This document shows, in pieces, positions 1 to 5,491 of a DNA stretch of 6,147 nt. Source of the DNA: an uncultured Lachnospiraceae bacterium (GTDB taxonomy: Bacteria; Bacillota; Clostridia; Lachnospirales; Lachnospiraceae); NCBI GenBank assembly GCA_947651335.1, contig CANSYV010000096.1, forward strand, positions 1 through 6,147. The letters run 5' to 3'. A program made the position numbers and the translations under genes. Every line of letters starts with the position of its first letter. Position 1 is the first letter of the stretch. A model generated the notes under the pieces. The model was not told the origin of the DNA, did not search any database, and saw only the letters and a list, made by a program, of their open reading frames with translations.

Positions 1-246
1 CAGACCCAGACAGACTCCCAGAAAAGGCTTTCCCTCCTCACAGACCCGGCGTATCACTGGAATCAACCCATATTCTTTTAACTTCTCCATGGCACTGCCG
101 AAGTTTCCCACCCCCGGAAGAACCACCTGGTCTGCCATGAGAATATCTTCTGCCCTGCGGGAGACACACACTTGGGCGCCCAGGCTCACAAGCGCTTTCT
201 CCACACTTTTCATATTGCCGGCATCGTAATCAATTATTGTTATCAT
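1..246 (-). CDS. hisH: Imidazole glycerol phosphate synthase, glutaminase subunit HisH (5' part only)
   Basis: Only the first 82 codons are present; the gene continues past the left edge. HisH hydrolyses glutamine and passes ammonia to HisF, which forms imidazole glycerol phosphate and AICAR in cytoplasmic histidine biosynthesis. Visible: the opening MITIIDYDAGNMKSVEKAL, the LPGVGNFGSAM block at about residues 61-71 that forms the oxyanion region in class I amidotransferases, and the nucleophile elbow GVCLGL, with the catalytic Cys at residue 79, just before the edge. The ATG at 246 is preceded by AAGGAA (257-262) at 10 bases, supporting this start. The gene lies 79 bases after the hemC stop on the same strand, with no clear terminator or good promoter between them, so it may be co-transcribed with the hem genes. 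This is an unusual neighbour for hemC. The catalytic His and Glu lie outside the window. Confidence 0.93.
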   Translation of the reverse strand, partial: MITIIDYDAGNMKSVEKALVSLGAQVCVSRRAEDILMADQVVLPGVGNFGSAMEKLKEYGLIPVIRRVCEEGKPFLGVCLGL

Positions 247-325
247 ATACGTAAATTTCCTTTTTATTCTTTTTTCCCAGCAGACTGACAAGCTCTGCCC
301 CGTCCGGGTCGGATGGAAACATTCC

Positions 326-1222
326 TTACACTCCGTAACGTTTCCTCATACTGCCTGCCAGATTCCTGCCCAGAGCTTCTGCCTCTTTGACTCCTCCGGT
401 TACCTGGTCTGTAAACCATTCCCCTGTGGACTCCCGGTAATACAACCCTTTCAGATACAGCTCTTCTCCTGTAATCCTGGCGTGAGCCGCCACCGGTGAA
501 GTGCACCCGCCGTCCAGCTCCCGGACAAACGCCCGCTCTGCCAGGGCCGCGTATCTGCTCTCCTGGCATTCATAGCCTTCCAGATAGGAATAATCTTCCC
601 CCCGGCGCCCCTGGACTGCCAGAATTCCCTGCCCTGCCGCGGGAATCATCTCCTCTGTGTCAAAGTACCGGCTGATACGGCTCTCCAGTCCCAGACGTTT
701 CAGTCCGGCCCCGGCCAGAACCAGAGCCCCGTACTCTCCCCGGTCCAGTTTCTCCAGCCTGGTCAGCACATTTCCCCGTATATTTTTGCAGGGAACATCG
801 GGAAATATCCTGGCCAGCTGCAGCTGGCGGCGCAGACTGGAGCAGCCGATGGGTCTGCTCTTATCCATACTCTCACAGCCCTTGGGCAGAACCAGTACAT
901 CCCTGGGGTCCTCCCTGGGGGAAAAGGCCACAAGGGGAAGCTCCTGTGAAATCTCCATGGGCATGTCTTTCAGACTATGTACAGATAGGTCGCTTCTTCT
1001 CTCCATCAGAGCCTTGTCCAGTTCTTTGACAAACAGTCCTTTGCCTCCGATTTTATCCAGTGTCCGGTCCAAAATTTTATCCCCTGTAGTCTTCATGGTC
1101 AGCAGGCACACCTTTTGCTGGGGATTGTGTTTCCTCAGATAATCCGCCACCATCTCGCTCTGCACAACTGCCAGCTTACTCTCTCTGCTTCCAATAATAA
1201 TCTGCTGTTTTTCTCTTAGCAT
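326..1222 (-). CDS. hemC: Hydroxymethylbilane synthase (porphobilinogen deaminase)
   Basis: This enzyme condenses four porphobilinogens into the linear tetrapyrrole hydroxymethylbilane in the cytoplasm. It is 298 residues, close to the usual 300-315. Domain 1 opens with IIIGSRESKLAVVQ (GSR at 11-13) and carries KIGGKGLFVKELD (57-69) and VHSLKDMP (81-88). Asp86 matches the catalytic aspartate, Asp84 in E. coli. GCSSLRRQ (126-133) and the NIRGNV segment (147-152) are the arginine-rich substrate-binding blocks. AAGQGILAVQ (195-204) follows. LDGGCTSPVAAHA holds Cys240, the attachment site of the dipyrromethane cofactor (Cys242 in E. coli). All key residues are intact. The start ATG overlaps the stop of the preceding dehydrogenase gene as ATGCTAA and has AGGGAG seven bases upstream, so translation is probably coupled. 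It is the last recognisable tetrapyrrole gene of the operon; no cobA/hemD follows, and hisH does. Confidence 0.97.
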   Translation of the reverse strand: MLREKQQIIIGSRESKLAVVQSEMVADYLRKHNPQQKVCLLTMKTTGDKILDRTLDKIGGKGLFVKELDKALMERRSDLSVHSLKDMPMEISQELPLVAFSPREDPRDVLVLPKGCESMDKSRPIGCSSLRRQLQLARIFPDVPCKNIRGNVLTRLEKLDRGEYGALVLAGAGLKRLGLESRISRYFDTEEMIPAAGQGILAVQGRRGEDYSYLEGYECQESRYAALAERAFVRELDGGCTSPVAAHARITGEELYLKGLYYRESTGEWFTDQVTGGVKEAEALGRNLAGSMRKRYGV

Positions 1223-1698
1223 ACTGCCTCTCCCTCTAAGAATGCCTGAATCTGTTCCCGGGTTCTCTTTGCCAGCCTGTGGTCAAGCCCTGCCGCATTG
1301 ATTCCCACCGTTATAGGCCCCTTTACGGCAATCCCCGGAAAATGAAAGTCACACATATCCTGGTCACTGGCCACATTCACCAGAATTCCCCGGCTTTTGC
1401 ATGCTTTTGCGATTCTTTTGTTCAGCTCCCTGTCGTCTGTGGCCGCCAATACCATCTGGCAGTTTTCCAGATCTTCTTCTGTATACCCCCGCTCACAAAA
1501 GGCCACATTGGGAAAACTTCTCCACTTTTCAAAGGCAGGGTCCAGCTGCTTTGCCACCACCATCAGATGTCCAGGCCCAAATTCCAGCAGTGTCTGCACT
1601 CTGCGCAGGGCAATGGAACCACCGCCCACTGTCAAAATCCGCCATGTCCCCAGATCCATAAAGAGGGGAAACTTTCTCCTCACCTGTTCCTTATACAT
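1216..1698 (-). CDS. sirC: Precorrin-2 dehydrogenase, SirC/CysG N-terminal type (short form)
   Basis: The likely role is NAD-dependent oxidation of precorrin-2 to sirohydrochlorin, the branch point between siroheme and cobalamin. From the chosen start it is 160 residues. FPLFMDL (10-16) leads into a Rossmann fold with VGGGSIALRRVQTLLEFG (24-41). AATDDRELN (85-93), ILVNVASDQDMCDFHFP (105-121) and GPITVGINAAG (127-137) are typical of the family. It stops soon after LAKRTREQIQAFL, so the C-terminal helical domain of 200-220 residue members is mostly missing. Ser111 occupies what I align as the catalytic-aspartate position of Met8p/CysG; Asp112 follows. That fits a dehydrogenase without chelatase activity, with CbiK encoded next door. 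Start: the frame is open to an ATG at 1728, but that lies well inside hemA. The ATG at 1698 has AAGG about nine bases upstream and overlaps the hemA stop as ATGTATAA. An ATG at 1704 is the alternative. Function is sure at family level; loss of chelation is inference. Confidence 0.9.
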   Translation of the reverse strand: MYKEQVRRKFPLFMDLGTWRILTVGGGSIALRRVQTLLEFGPGHLMVVAKQLDPAFEKWRSFPNVAFCERGYTEEDLENCQMVLAATDDRELNKRIAKACKSRGILVNVASDQDMCDFHFPGIAVKGPITVGINAAGLDHRLAKRTREQIQAFLEGEAVC

Positions 1699-2923
1699 TT
1701 TCATACACCTTTTCCAATCCTGCCACACATTCCAGAAATACGTCCTTTTCCAGACAGTCCCGCAGACCGAAGATCATCTTATTGACCACTTTGCCCGCCG
1801 CTGTCTCTATAGTCTGCTGCAGCTTCTGGCGGTCTGCGTCCTCCATGGGAGTCTTTTGAAGGATCTTGTGAATCCGCAGGTCCAGGTCATGAACTGCCTC
1901 CTCCTGGATTTCTTTAATCCTGGGGATAATGTCCCGCCCTTCCAGCCATTGAAAATATTCGTCCATCTGTTCTTTTACAATGGCCTGCGCCTGCCGGAAG
2001 CTCTCCTCCCTCTCAGGCACAGTTTCCTCCTCACGGAAACTGTCCATGTCGTATAAAGTAATATTCTCCCACTCACCCAGGCTGGGTTCGATATCTCTGG
2101 GCACTGCCAGGTCAATCAACAGAAGGGGTCTGGTCAATTCCACCTGGTGGAACAATTCTTCCGGCAGGGTGCAGTTGGGGCTGGCGGTGGCGCTGACCAC
2201 CAGGTCGCACTGGGGCAGAAGCTCCATTCTCCGCCCATAATCAATCCTCTGGCATCCCTGGGGAATATTCACAATACCGCTTCGGTACTGGCGCACTGTG
2301 ACAGTCACATCCCCTCCGGCCTGAGCCAGGGTCTGGGCCGCCATCTTCCCCATTTCCCCGTTGCCGATCACCATACACTTTTTGCCTTTTACCTGGAATC
2401 CCTGTCTGTGAAGCATGTGAATGGCCTGATGAATCACCGAAGGATTGGCCCGATGGAACACCACTTCTGACTTAATGCGCTTTCCTGCAGTTACCGCCAT
2501 CCGAAACAGCACCTCAAGAACCCCGTCTGTGGCAAAGGCGTCTCTGGCCAGGCTCAGGGCATCTTTCACCTGGGTGAGAATCTGGTCTTCTCCCAAAATC
2601 TGGGACTTCAGCCCGGCCGTCAGATAGAACAAATGCTCCACAGCCTCCCGGTCCCTGCGGGCGGTGAAACAATCACGGTAAGACTGCCCTGAAATCTGCT
2701 TAATTTGGCACAGCATTTCATACAGGCATCCATCCCAGTCTTCCCGGGTACTCACCCAAATCTCCATCCTGTTACAAGTGGAAAGAATCACACACCCATG
2801 GACTCCCTCCATCTCTTTCACAGCCAGCACAGCCTCCCCCGCTTCCCGCTTTGTAAAAGAAAATAATGCCCGGATGTCCACCGGGGCCCTGTTATGATCA
2901 ATTCCAATCATGGAAATACTCAC
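1691..2923 (-). CDS. hemA: Glutamyl-tRNA reductase
   Basis: The enzyme reduces glutamyl-tRNA(Glu) with NADPH to glutamate-1-semialdehyde, the first committed step of C5-pathway tetrapyrrole synthesis. The chosen product is 410 residues, normal for the family. The N-terminal catalytic domain has IGIDHNRAPVDIR (6-18) and ILSTCNRMEIW, with nucleophile Cys50 at the same number as in E. coli. GLKSQILGEDQILTQVK (104-120) follows. The NADPH domain begins at VIGNGEMG (185-192), where the usual GAGEMG has Asn for Ala. LLIDLAVPRDIEP (268-280) is characteristic. A charged helical C-terminal part from about 295 on is the dimerisation region. Start: the frame stays open to 3025, but that would run through the promoter. 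The GTG at 2923 has GGGAGG exactly eight bases upstream, whereas the ATG at 2911 is 20 bases away, so GTG is preferred. First gene of the hem operon, divergent from cbiK. Confidence 0.96.
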   Translation of the reverse strand: MSISMIGIDHNRAPVDIRALFSFTKREAGEAVLAVKEMEGVHGCVILSTCNRMEIWVSTREDWDGCLYEMLCQIKQISGQSYRDCFTARRDREAVEHLFYLTAGLKSQILGEDQILTQVKDALSLARDAFATDGVLEVLFRMAVTAGKRIKSEVVFHRANPSVIHQAIHMLHRQGFQVKGKKCMVIGNGEMGKMAAQTLAQAGGDVTVTVRQYRSGIVNIPQGCQRIDYGRRMELLPQCDLVVSATASPNCTLPEELFHQVELTRPLLLIDLAVPRDIEPSLGEWENITLYDMDSFREEETVPEREESFRQAQAIVKEQMDEYFQWLEGRDIIPRIKEIQEEAVHDLDLRIHKILQKTPMEDADRQKLQQTIETAAGKVVNKMIFGLRDCLEKDVFLECVAGLEKVYENV

Positions 2924-2931
2924 TGTTACAT

Positions 2932-2937
2932 CCTCCC
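2932..2937 (-). promoter_or_regulatory. Ribosome binding site of hemA that fixes a GTG start
   Basis: GGGAGG on the minus strand, eight bases before GTG (2923-2921). An ATG directly abutting the site (2931-2929) is followed at once by TAA (2928-2926), so it forms an empty start-stop pair and is too close to serve as the real start. This placement selects GTG over the downstream ATG at 2911. Confidence 0.82.
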
Positions 2938-2963
2938 GCTTCTCATTTGTTCTTTTTTTATCA

Positions 2964-2992
2964 ATAATAAGCAACCCGGCAGTTTTTGTCAA
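2964..2992 (-). promoter_or_regulatory. Sigma-A promoter of the hemA operon
   Basis: On the minus strand, a perfect TTGACA -35 (2992-2987) and TATTAT -10 (2969-2964) are separated by exactly 17 bases. The predicted transcript starts near 2957, giving a leader of roughly 34 bases, enough for the ribosome binding site but not for a riboswitch. The -35 lies at the edge of the inverted repeat shared with the cbiK promoter. Confidence 0.85.
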
Positions 2993-3028
2993 TTGGGAAC
3001 CACAATTAGTTCCCCGTATTGACAAAAA
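2983..3028. repeat. 46-bp quasi-palindrome joining both -35 boxes; candidate operator
   Basis: Outer arms TTTTTGTCAAT (2983-2993) and ATTGACAAAAA (3018-3028) are perfect 11-bp inverted repeats, each containing a -35 box. Inside them GGGAAC (2995-3000) and GTTCCC (3009-3014) form a second perfect inverted repeat with an 8-bp A/T-rich spacer. The inner repeat has one base on its left and three on its right before the outer arms, so the two are off-centre by one base. The inner site is centred near -48 of the predicted hemA start and near -50 of the predicted cbiK start, a position suited to one dimeric regulator acting on both genes. I do not recognise the motif as that of a named regulator. 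Confidence 0.6.
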
Positions 3029-3047
3029 ATACCCCCGCTGATAGAAT
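3019..3047 (+). promoter_or_regulatory. Sigma-A promoter of cbiK with extended -10
   Basis: Perfect TTGACA -35 (3019-3024), a 17-base spacer, and TAGAAT -10 (3042-3047) preceded by TG plus one base (3039-3041), an extended -10. The predicted start is near 3054, leaving a cbiK leader of about 79 bases that contains the hairpin at 3067-3101. It diverges from the hemA promoter, with 26 bases between the two -35 boxes. Confidence 0.85.
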
Positions 3048-3066
3048 AAAAATTACGGCTGACACA

Positions 3067-3101
3067 GGGAACCATCAGCAGATCATCCACCTGCAGTTCC
3101 C
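3067..3101 (+). repeat. Inverted repeat / hairpin in the cbiK leader reusing the GGGAAC half-sites
   Basis: GGGAAC (3067-3072) and GTTCCC (3096-3101) form a 6-bp outer stem. GCAG (3078-3081) and CTGC (3091-3094) form an inner 4-bp stem around a 9-base loop, with an uneven internal loop (five bases against one). The outer arms repeat the half-sites between the two promoters. No T-run follows, so it is not a simple terminator. It could be a second protein-binding site just downstream of the cbiK start, or a structured leader; the sequence does not decide between them. Confidence 0.5.
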
Positions 3102-3119
3102 AAGAAAAAAATTACAACC

Positions 3120-3124
3120 GGAGG
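3120..3124 (+). promoter_or_regulatory. Ribosome binding site of cbiK
   Basis: GGAGG eight bases before the ATG at 3133. The reading frame is open back to 3019, but an earlier start would place coding sequence over the promoter and leader hairpin, so this site sets the N-terminus. Confidence 0.88.
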
Positions 3125-3132
3125 AAACTATC

Positions 3133-3924
3133 ATGTCCACAAATACAAAGAAAGCAATCTTAGTCGTAAGCTTCGGAACCAGCTACGAAGAAACCAGAAA
3201 ATTAACCATTGATGCCATTGAGTCATCCATCGCCCAGGCGTTTCCTGAGTACAGTATTTACCGGGCCTGGACCAGCAAAATGATTCTGGCAAAACTGGAA
3301 AAGAGAGACCATATACATATCAACAACGTAAAAGAAGCCATGGAAGAAATGGCAGAAGACGGCATTACCCATGTGCTGGTTCAGCCCACACATGTAATCA
3401 ACGGCATTGAAAATGACTTGATGAAAGAAGACGCGCTGGCATTCAAAGATCAATTCCAGGAGATTTCTTTTGGGGACCCTCTTTTAACTACTGAAAAAGA
3501 CAACCGGCAGGTGATCGAAGCCCTGGGCCGGGAGTTTGGACACATTCCATCCGATGAAGCCGTGGTCCTGATGGGACACGGTACTTCCCACTATGCCAAC
3601 ACCACCTACGCTGCCCTGGACTACACAATGAAAGACATGGGCTACTCCAATTTCTTCCTGGGCACAGTGGAAGCTTACCCTTCTATGGAAACTCTGCTGA
3701 AAATGCTCCAGAAATTCCAGCCGGCGAAAGTACACCTGGTTCCTTTCATGATCGTGGCCGGCGACCATGCCCGAAATGATATGGCAGGTGACGACCCGGA
3801 TTCCTGGTATTCCCAGTTTTCCAGCGCTGGATACCAGGTAGAAGCCTGTTTAAAAGGCCTAGGGGAATACCAGGGCATCCGTGACATATTTATCCGGCAT
3901 GTGCGGGAAATTCCGGCTGTGTAA
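3133..3924 (+). CDS. cbiK: Sirohydrochlorin cobaltochelatase CbiK
   Basis: Inserts Co2+ into sirohydrochlorin at the start of anaerobic cobalamin synthesis; some family members also accept Fe2+ to give siroheme. It is 263 residues, the usual length for cytoplasmic CbiK. There is no signal peptide, unlike the exported CbiK of some Desulfovibrio. Two-lobed class II chelatase fold: the N-terminal lobe starts KKAILVVSFGTSYEETRK (6-23) and ends near QPTHVINGIE (84-93), with His87. The C-terminal lobe has VVLMGHGTSHYAN (144-156) with His149, GTVEAYPSME (177-186) with Glu180, and PFMIVAGDHARNDMAGDD (204-221) with His212. By alignment from memory, His149 and His212 match the metal-binding histidines His145 and His207 of Salmonella CbiK, and His87 matches its His89. 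Transcribed alone, divergent from hemA and probably under shared control. True metal preference cannot be read from sequence. Confidence 0.95.
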   Translation: MSTNTKKAILVVSFGTSYEETRKLTIDAIESSIAQAFPEYSIYRAWTSKMILAKLEKRDHIHINNVKEAMEEMAEDGITHVLVQPTHVINGIENDLMKEDALAFKDQFQEISFGDPLLTTEKDNRQVIEALGREFGHIPSDEAVVLMGHGTSHYANTTYAALDYTMKDMGYSNFFLGTVEAYPSMETLLKMLQKFQPAKVHLVPFMIVAGDHARNDMAGDDPDSWYSQFSSAGYQVEACLKGLGEYQGIRDIFIRHVREIPAV

Positions 3925-3937
3925 ATCATAATCCGGT

Positions 3938-3987
3938 TTCCGGCAGGACAAATGCACAAAAAAGAGCTGTCTATGGTCCTGCCGGAA
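3938..3987. terminator. Perfect 12-bp inverted repeat between convergent cbiK and galT; possible bidirectional terminator
   Basis: TTCCGGCAGGAC (3938-3949) and GTCCTGCCGGAA (3976-3987) are exact inverted repeats around a 26-base loop. CCGGT (3933-3937) and ACCCGG (3990-3995) can extend the stem with one bulge. The repeat starts 13 bases after the cbiK stop and ends 13 bases before the galT stop, so it could fold in both transcripts. Neither side has a T-run straight after the stem; the only one, seen on the minus strand, lies inside the loop. It is thus not a textbook intrinsic terminator, and may instead protect 3' ends or act with Rho. Confidence 0.5.
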
Positions 3988-4000
3988 TTACCCGGTACTA

Positions 4001-5491
4001 TTACAAAGTGTTTAAAAAGCGGTGGAATGCCTGCCTGCCCTCCGGTGTATTTTTGTACACCCCTGCGTCTTCCAGCACCTTCACAAACACTTTTCCGATC
4101 TCTGCTTTTAAAATATCCATCACATTTTCTTCATTGATCTGCGGATACTCTGGCAGGAATTCTTCCGCCCAGTCCCCGTGTTTCTCCAGCGTTTCATCTG
4201 CGCGGATATCCTTTTTGTTCAAAATCGCATCCGCCAGCCCTTCCATCTCTGTCTTCAGACGCGCGGGAAGAACTGCAAGTCCCATCACCTCAATCAGACC
4301 GATATTTTCTTTCTTAATATGGTGCAGTTCCTTATGAGGATGATACACACCCAGTGGATGTTCTTCTGTGGTGATATTGTTGCGCAGTGCCAGGTCCAGC
4401 TCATACATATCCCCATTTTTCCGGGCAATGGGGGTAATGGTGTTGTGCAGCTCATCCCCTGTCTTGGCCAGAATAAATGCCTCCTCATCGGTATAGGCCC
4501 GCCAGCACTGTAAAATATAATCGCCTAAGTCTACCAGACGGCTGCTGTCCTGGCTGCGCAGACGAATCACAGACAGCGGCCATTTCACAATCCCTGCCTC
4601 CACGTCCTCAAAGCGGGGGATTTTCACATATTCCTCTATAGGCGCTTTCGCCATGGCAAACTGATAATTTCCCCCCTGGAAATGGTCATGGCTTAAAATA
4701 GAGCCCCCCACAATGGGCAGGTCTGCGTTGGAGCCGATAAAATAATGAGGCATCCATTTTACAAAATCAAACAGCTTGCAAAATGCCGCACGGTTAATCT
4801 TCATGGGGGTATGCTCCCCGTTGAACACAATACAGTGCTCATTGTAATACACATAGGGAGAATACTGGAATCCCCACTGGTTCCCGTCAATGGTCAGAGG
4901 AATGATTCTGTGGTTCTCCCTGGCTGGATGGTTCAGATTCCCCGCATACCCTTCATTTTCCCTGCACAGCAGGCATTTGGGATATCCGCTTTGCTTTGCC
5001 AGCTTAGCCGCCGCAATGGCTTTGGGGTCTTTTTCCGGCTTGGACAAATTAATGGTGATATCAATCTCTCCATAAGGACTTTCCACTACCCATTTCATAT
5101 CTTTACAAATCCGGTATCTGCGGATATAATCCGTATCCTGGCTGAATTGATAGAAATAATCGGAAGCCTTCTTTGGGCTCTCCTGGTAAAGTTCCTGGAA
5201 TCTGGCAATCACCTGGCTGGGTCTTGGCAGAAGGCAGTTCATCAGACGGGCATCCAGCAGATCCCGCTCAACCACAGAGTCCCCGATGAGTTTCTGCTCA
5301 CAGGCGTAATCCAGCAGTCCTTTCAGCGTCTCCTCAAGCGTGATATGTTCATCTGTGCTGTCCGGTTCCTCATACCCGTCCAGCCCCAGCGCATCCAGCA
5401 GCAGATTGGTCACGTAGATTCTGTCTGTTTCCTCCATCAATCCCTTTTGAATTCCGTACTCTGTCAATTGTTTGATATACTTATAAGGCAT
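4001..5491 (-). CDS. galT: Galactose-1-phosphate uridylyltransferase, class II (GalT2 family)
   Basis: Transfers UMP from UDP-glucose to galactose-1-phosphate, giving UDP-galactose and glucose-1-phosphate (Leloir pathway, cytoplasm). The 496-residue product has the length of the Firmicutes-type enzyme, against about 350 in the E. coli class. Recognisable blocks: ARLMNCLLPRPSQV (81-94), KCLLCRENEGYAGN (172-185) with a CxxC pair, HPARENHRIIPL (188-199), and GGSILSHDHFQGGNY (262-276). In that last block His268-Asp269-His270 takes the place of the HPH nucleophile motif of class I. GVYHPHKELHHIKKENIGLIEVMGLAVLP (381-409) is also typical. Start: the ATG at 5491 has AGGAG nine bases upstream, while the ATG at 5500 directly abuts that site and is unlikely. 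The gene overlaps the end of galK by 11 bases, pointing to coupled translation. Confidence 0.96.
   Translation of the reverse strand: MPYKYIKQLTEYGIQKGLMEETDRIYVTNLLLDALGLDGYEEPDSTDEHITLEETLKGLLDYACEQKLIGDSVVERDLLDARLMNCLLPRPSQVIARFQELYQESPKKASDYFYQFSQDTDYIRRYRICKDMKWVVESPYGEIDITINLSKPEKDPKAIAAAKLAKQSGYPKCLLCRENEGYAGNLNHPARENHRIIPLTIDGNQWGFQYSPYVYYNEHCIVFNGEHTPMKINRAAFCKLFDFVKWMPHYFIGSNADLPIVGGSILSHDHFQGGNYQFAMAKAPIEEYVKIPRFEDVEAGIVKWPLSVIRLRSQDSSRLVDLGDYILQCWRAYTDEEAFILAKTGDELHNTITPIARKNGDMYELDLALRNNITTEEHPLGVYHPHKELHHIKKENIGLIEVMGLAVLPARLKTEMEGLADAILNKKDIRADETLEKHGDWAEEFLPEYPQINEENVMDILKAEIGKVFVKVLEDAGVYKNTPEGRQAFHRFLNTL

Noticed and set aside
256..295. Possible hisH promoter (TTGTCA, 17 bases, AATAAA on the minus strand)
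   Set aside because: The -10 matches at only four of six positions, and the transcript would start about ten bases before the ATG, inside or after the ribosome binding site.
270..300. GCAGA/TCTGC hairpin after hemC as a terminator
   Set aside because: Only a 5-bp stem, followed on the minus strand by A residues rather than T; it would not end transcription by the intrinsic mechanism.
264..569. A 101-codon minus-strand open frame overlapping the end of hemC
   Set aside because: It is the shifted frame of hemC, very rich in Arg and Gly, with no family resemblance; hemC in the true frame has all its catalytic residues.
1397..2056. A 219-codon plus-strand open frame opposite the dehydrogenase gene and hemA
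   Set aside because: Antisense shadow of two clear enzymes; the Ser/Cys/Leu-rich translation resembles no family.
2924..3025. Upstream extension of hemA by 34 codons
   Set aside because: It would encode through the consensus promoter and the operator-like repeat. The family N-terminus begins at the GTG at 2923, and Cys50 numbering agrees.
3019..3132. Upstream extension of cbiK by 38 codons to the first ATG
   Set aside because: It would cover the extended -10 promoter and leader hairpin, and the added residues do not look like a signal peptide. The ATG at 3133 has an ideal GGAGG.
2924..3132. Cobalamin or other known riboswitch between hemA and cbiK
   Set aside because: The hemA leader is about 34 bases and the cbiK leader about 79, both too short, and no B12-box-like conserved core is visible.
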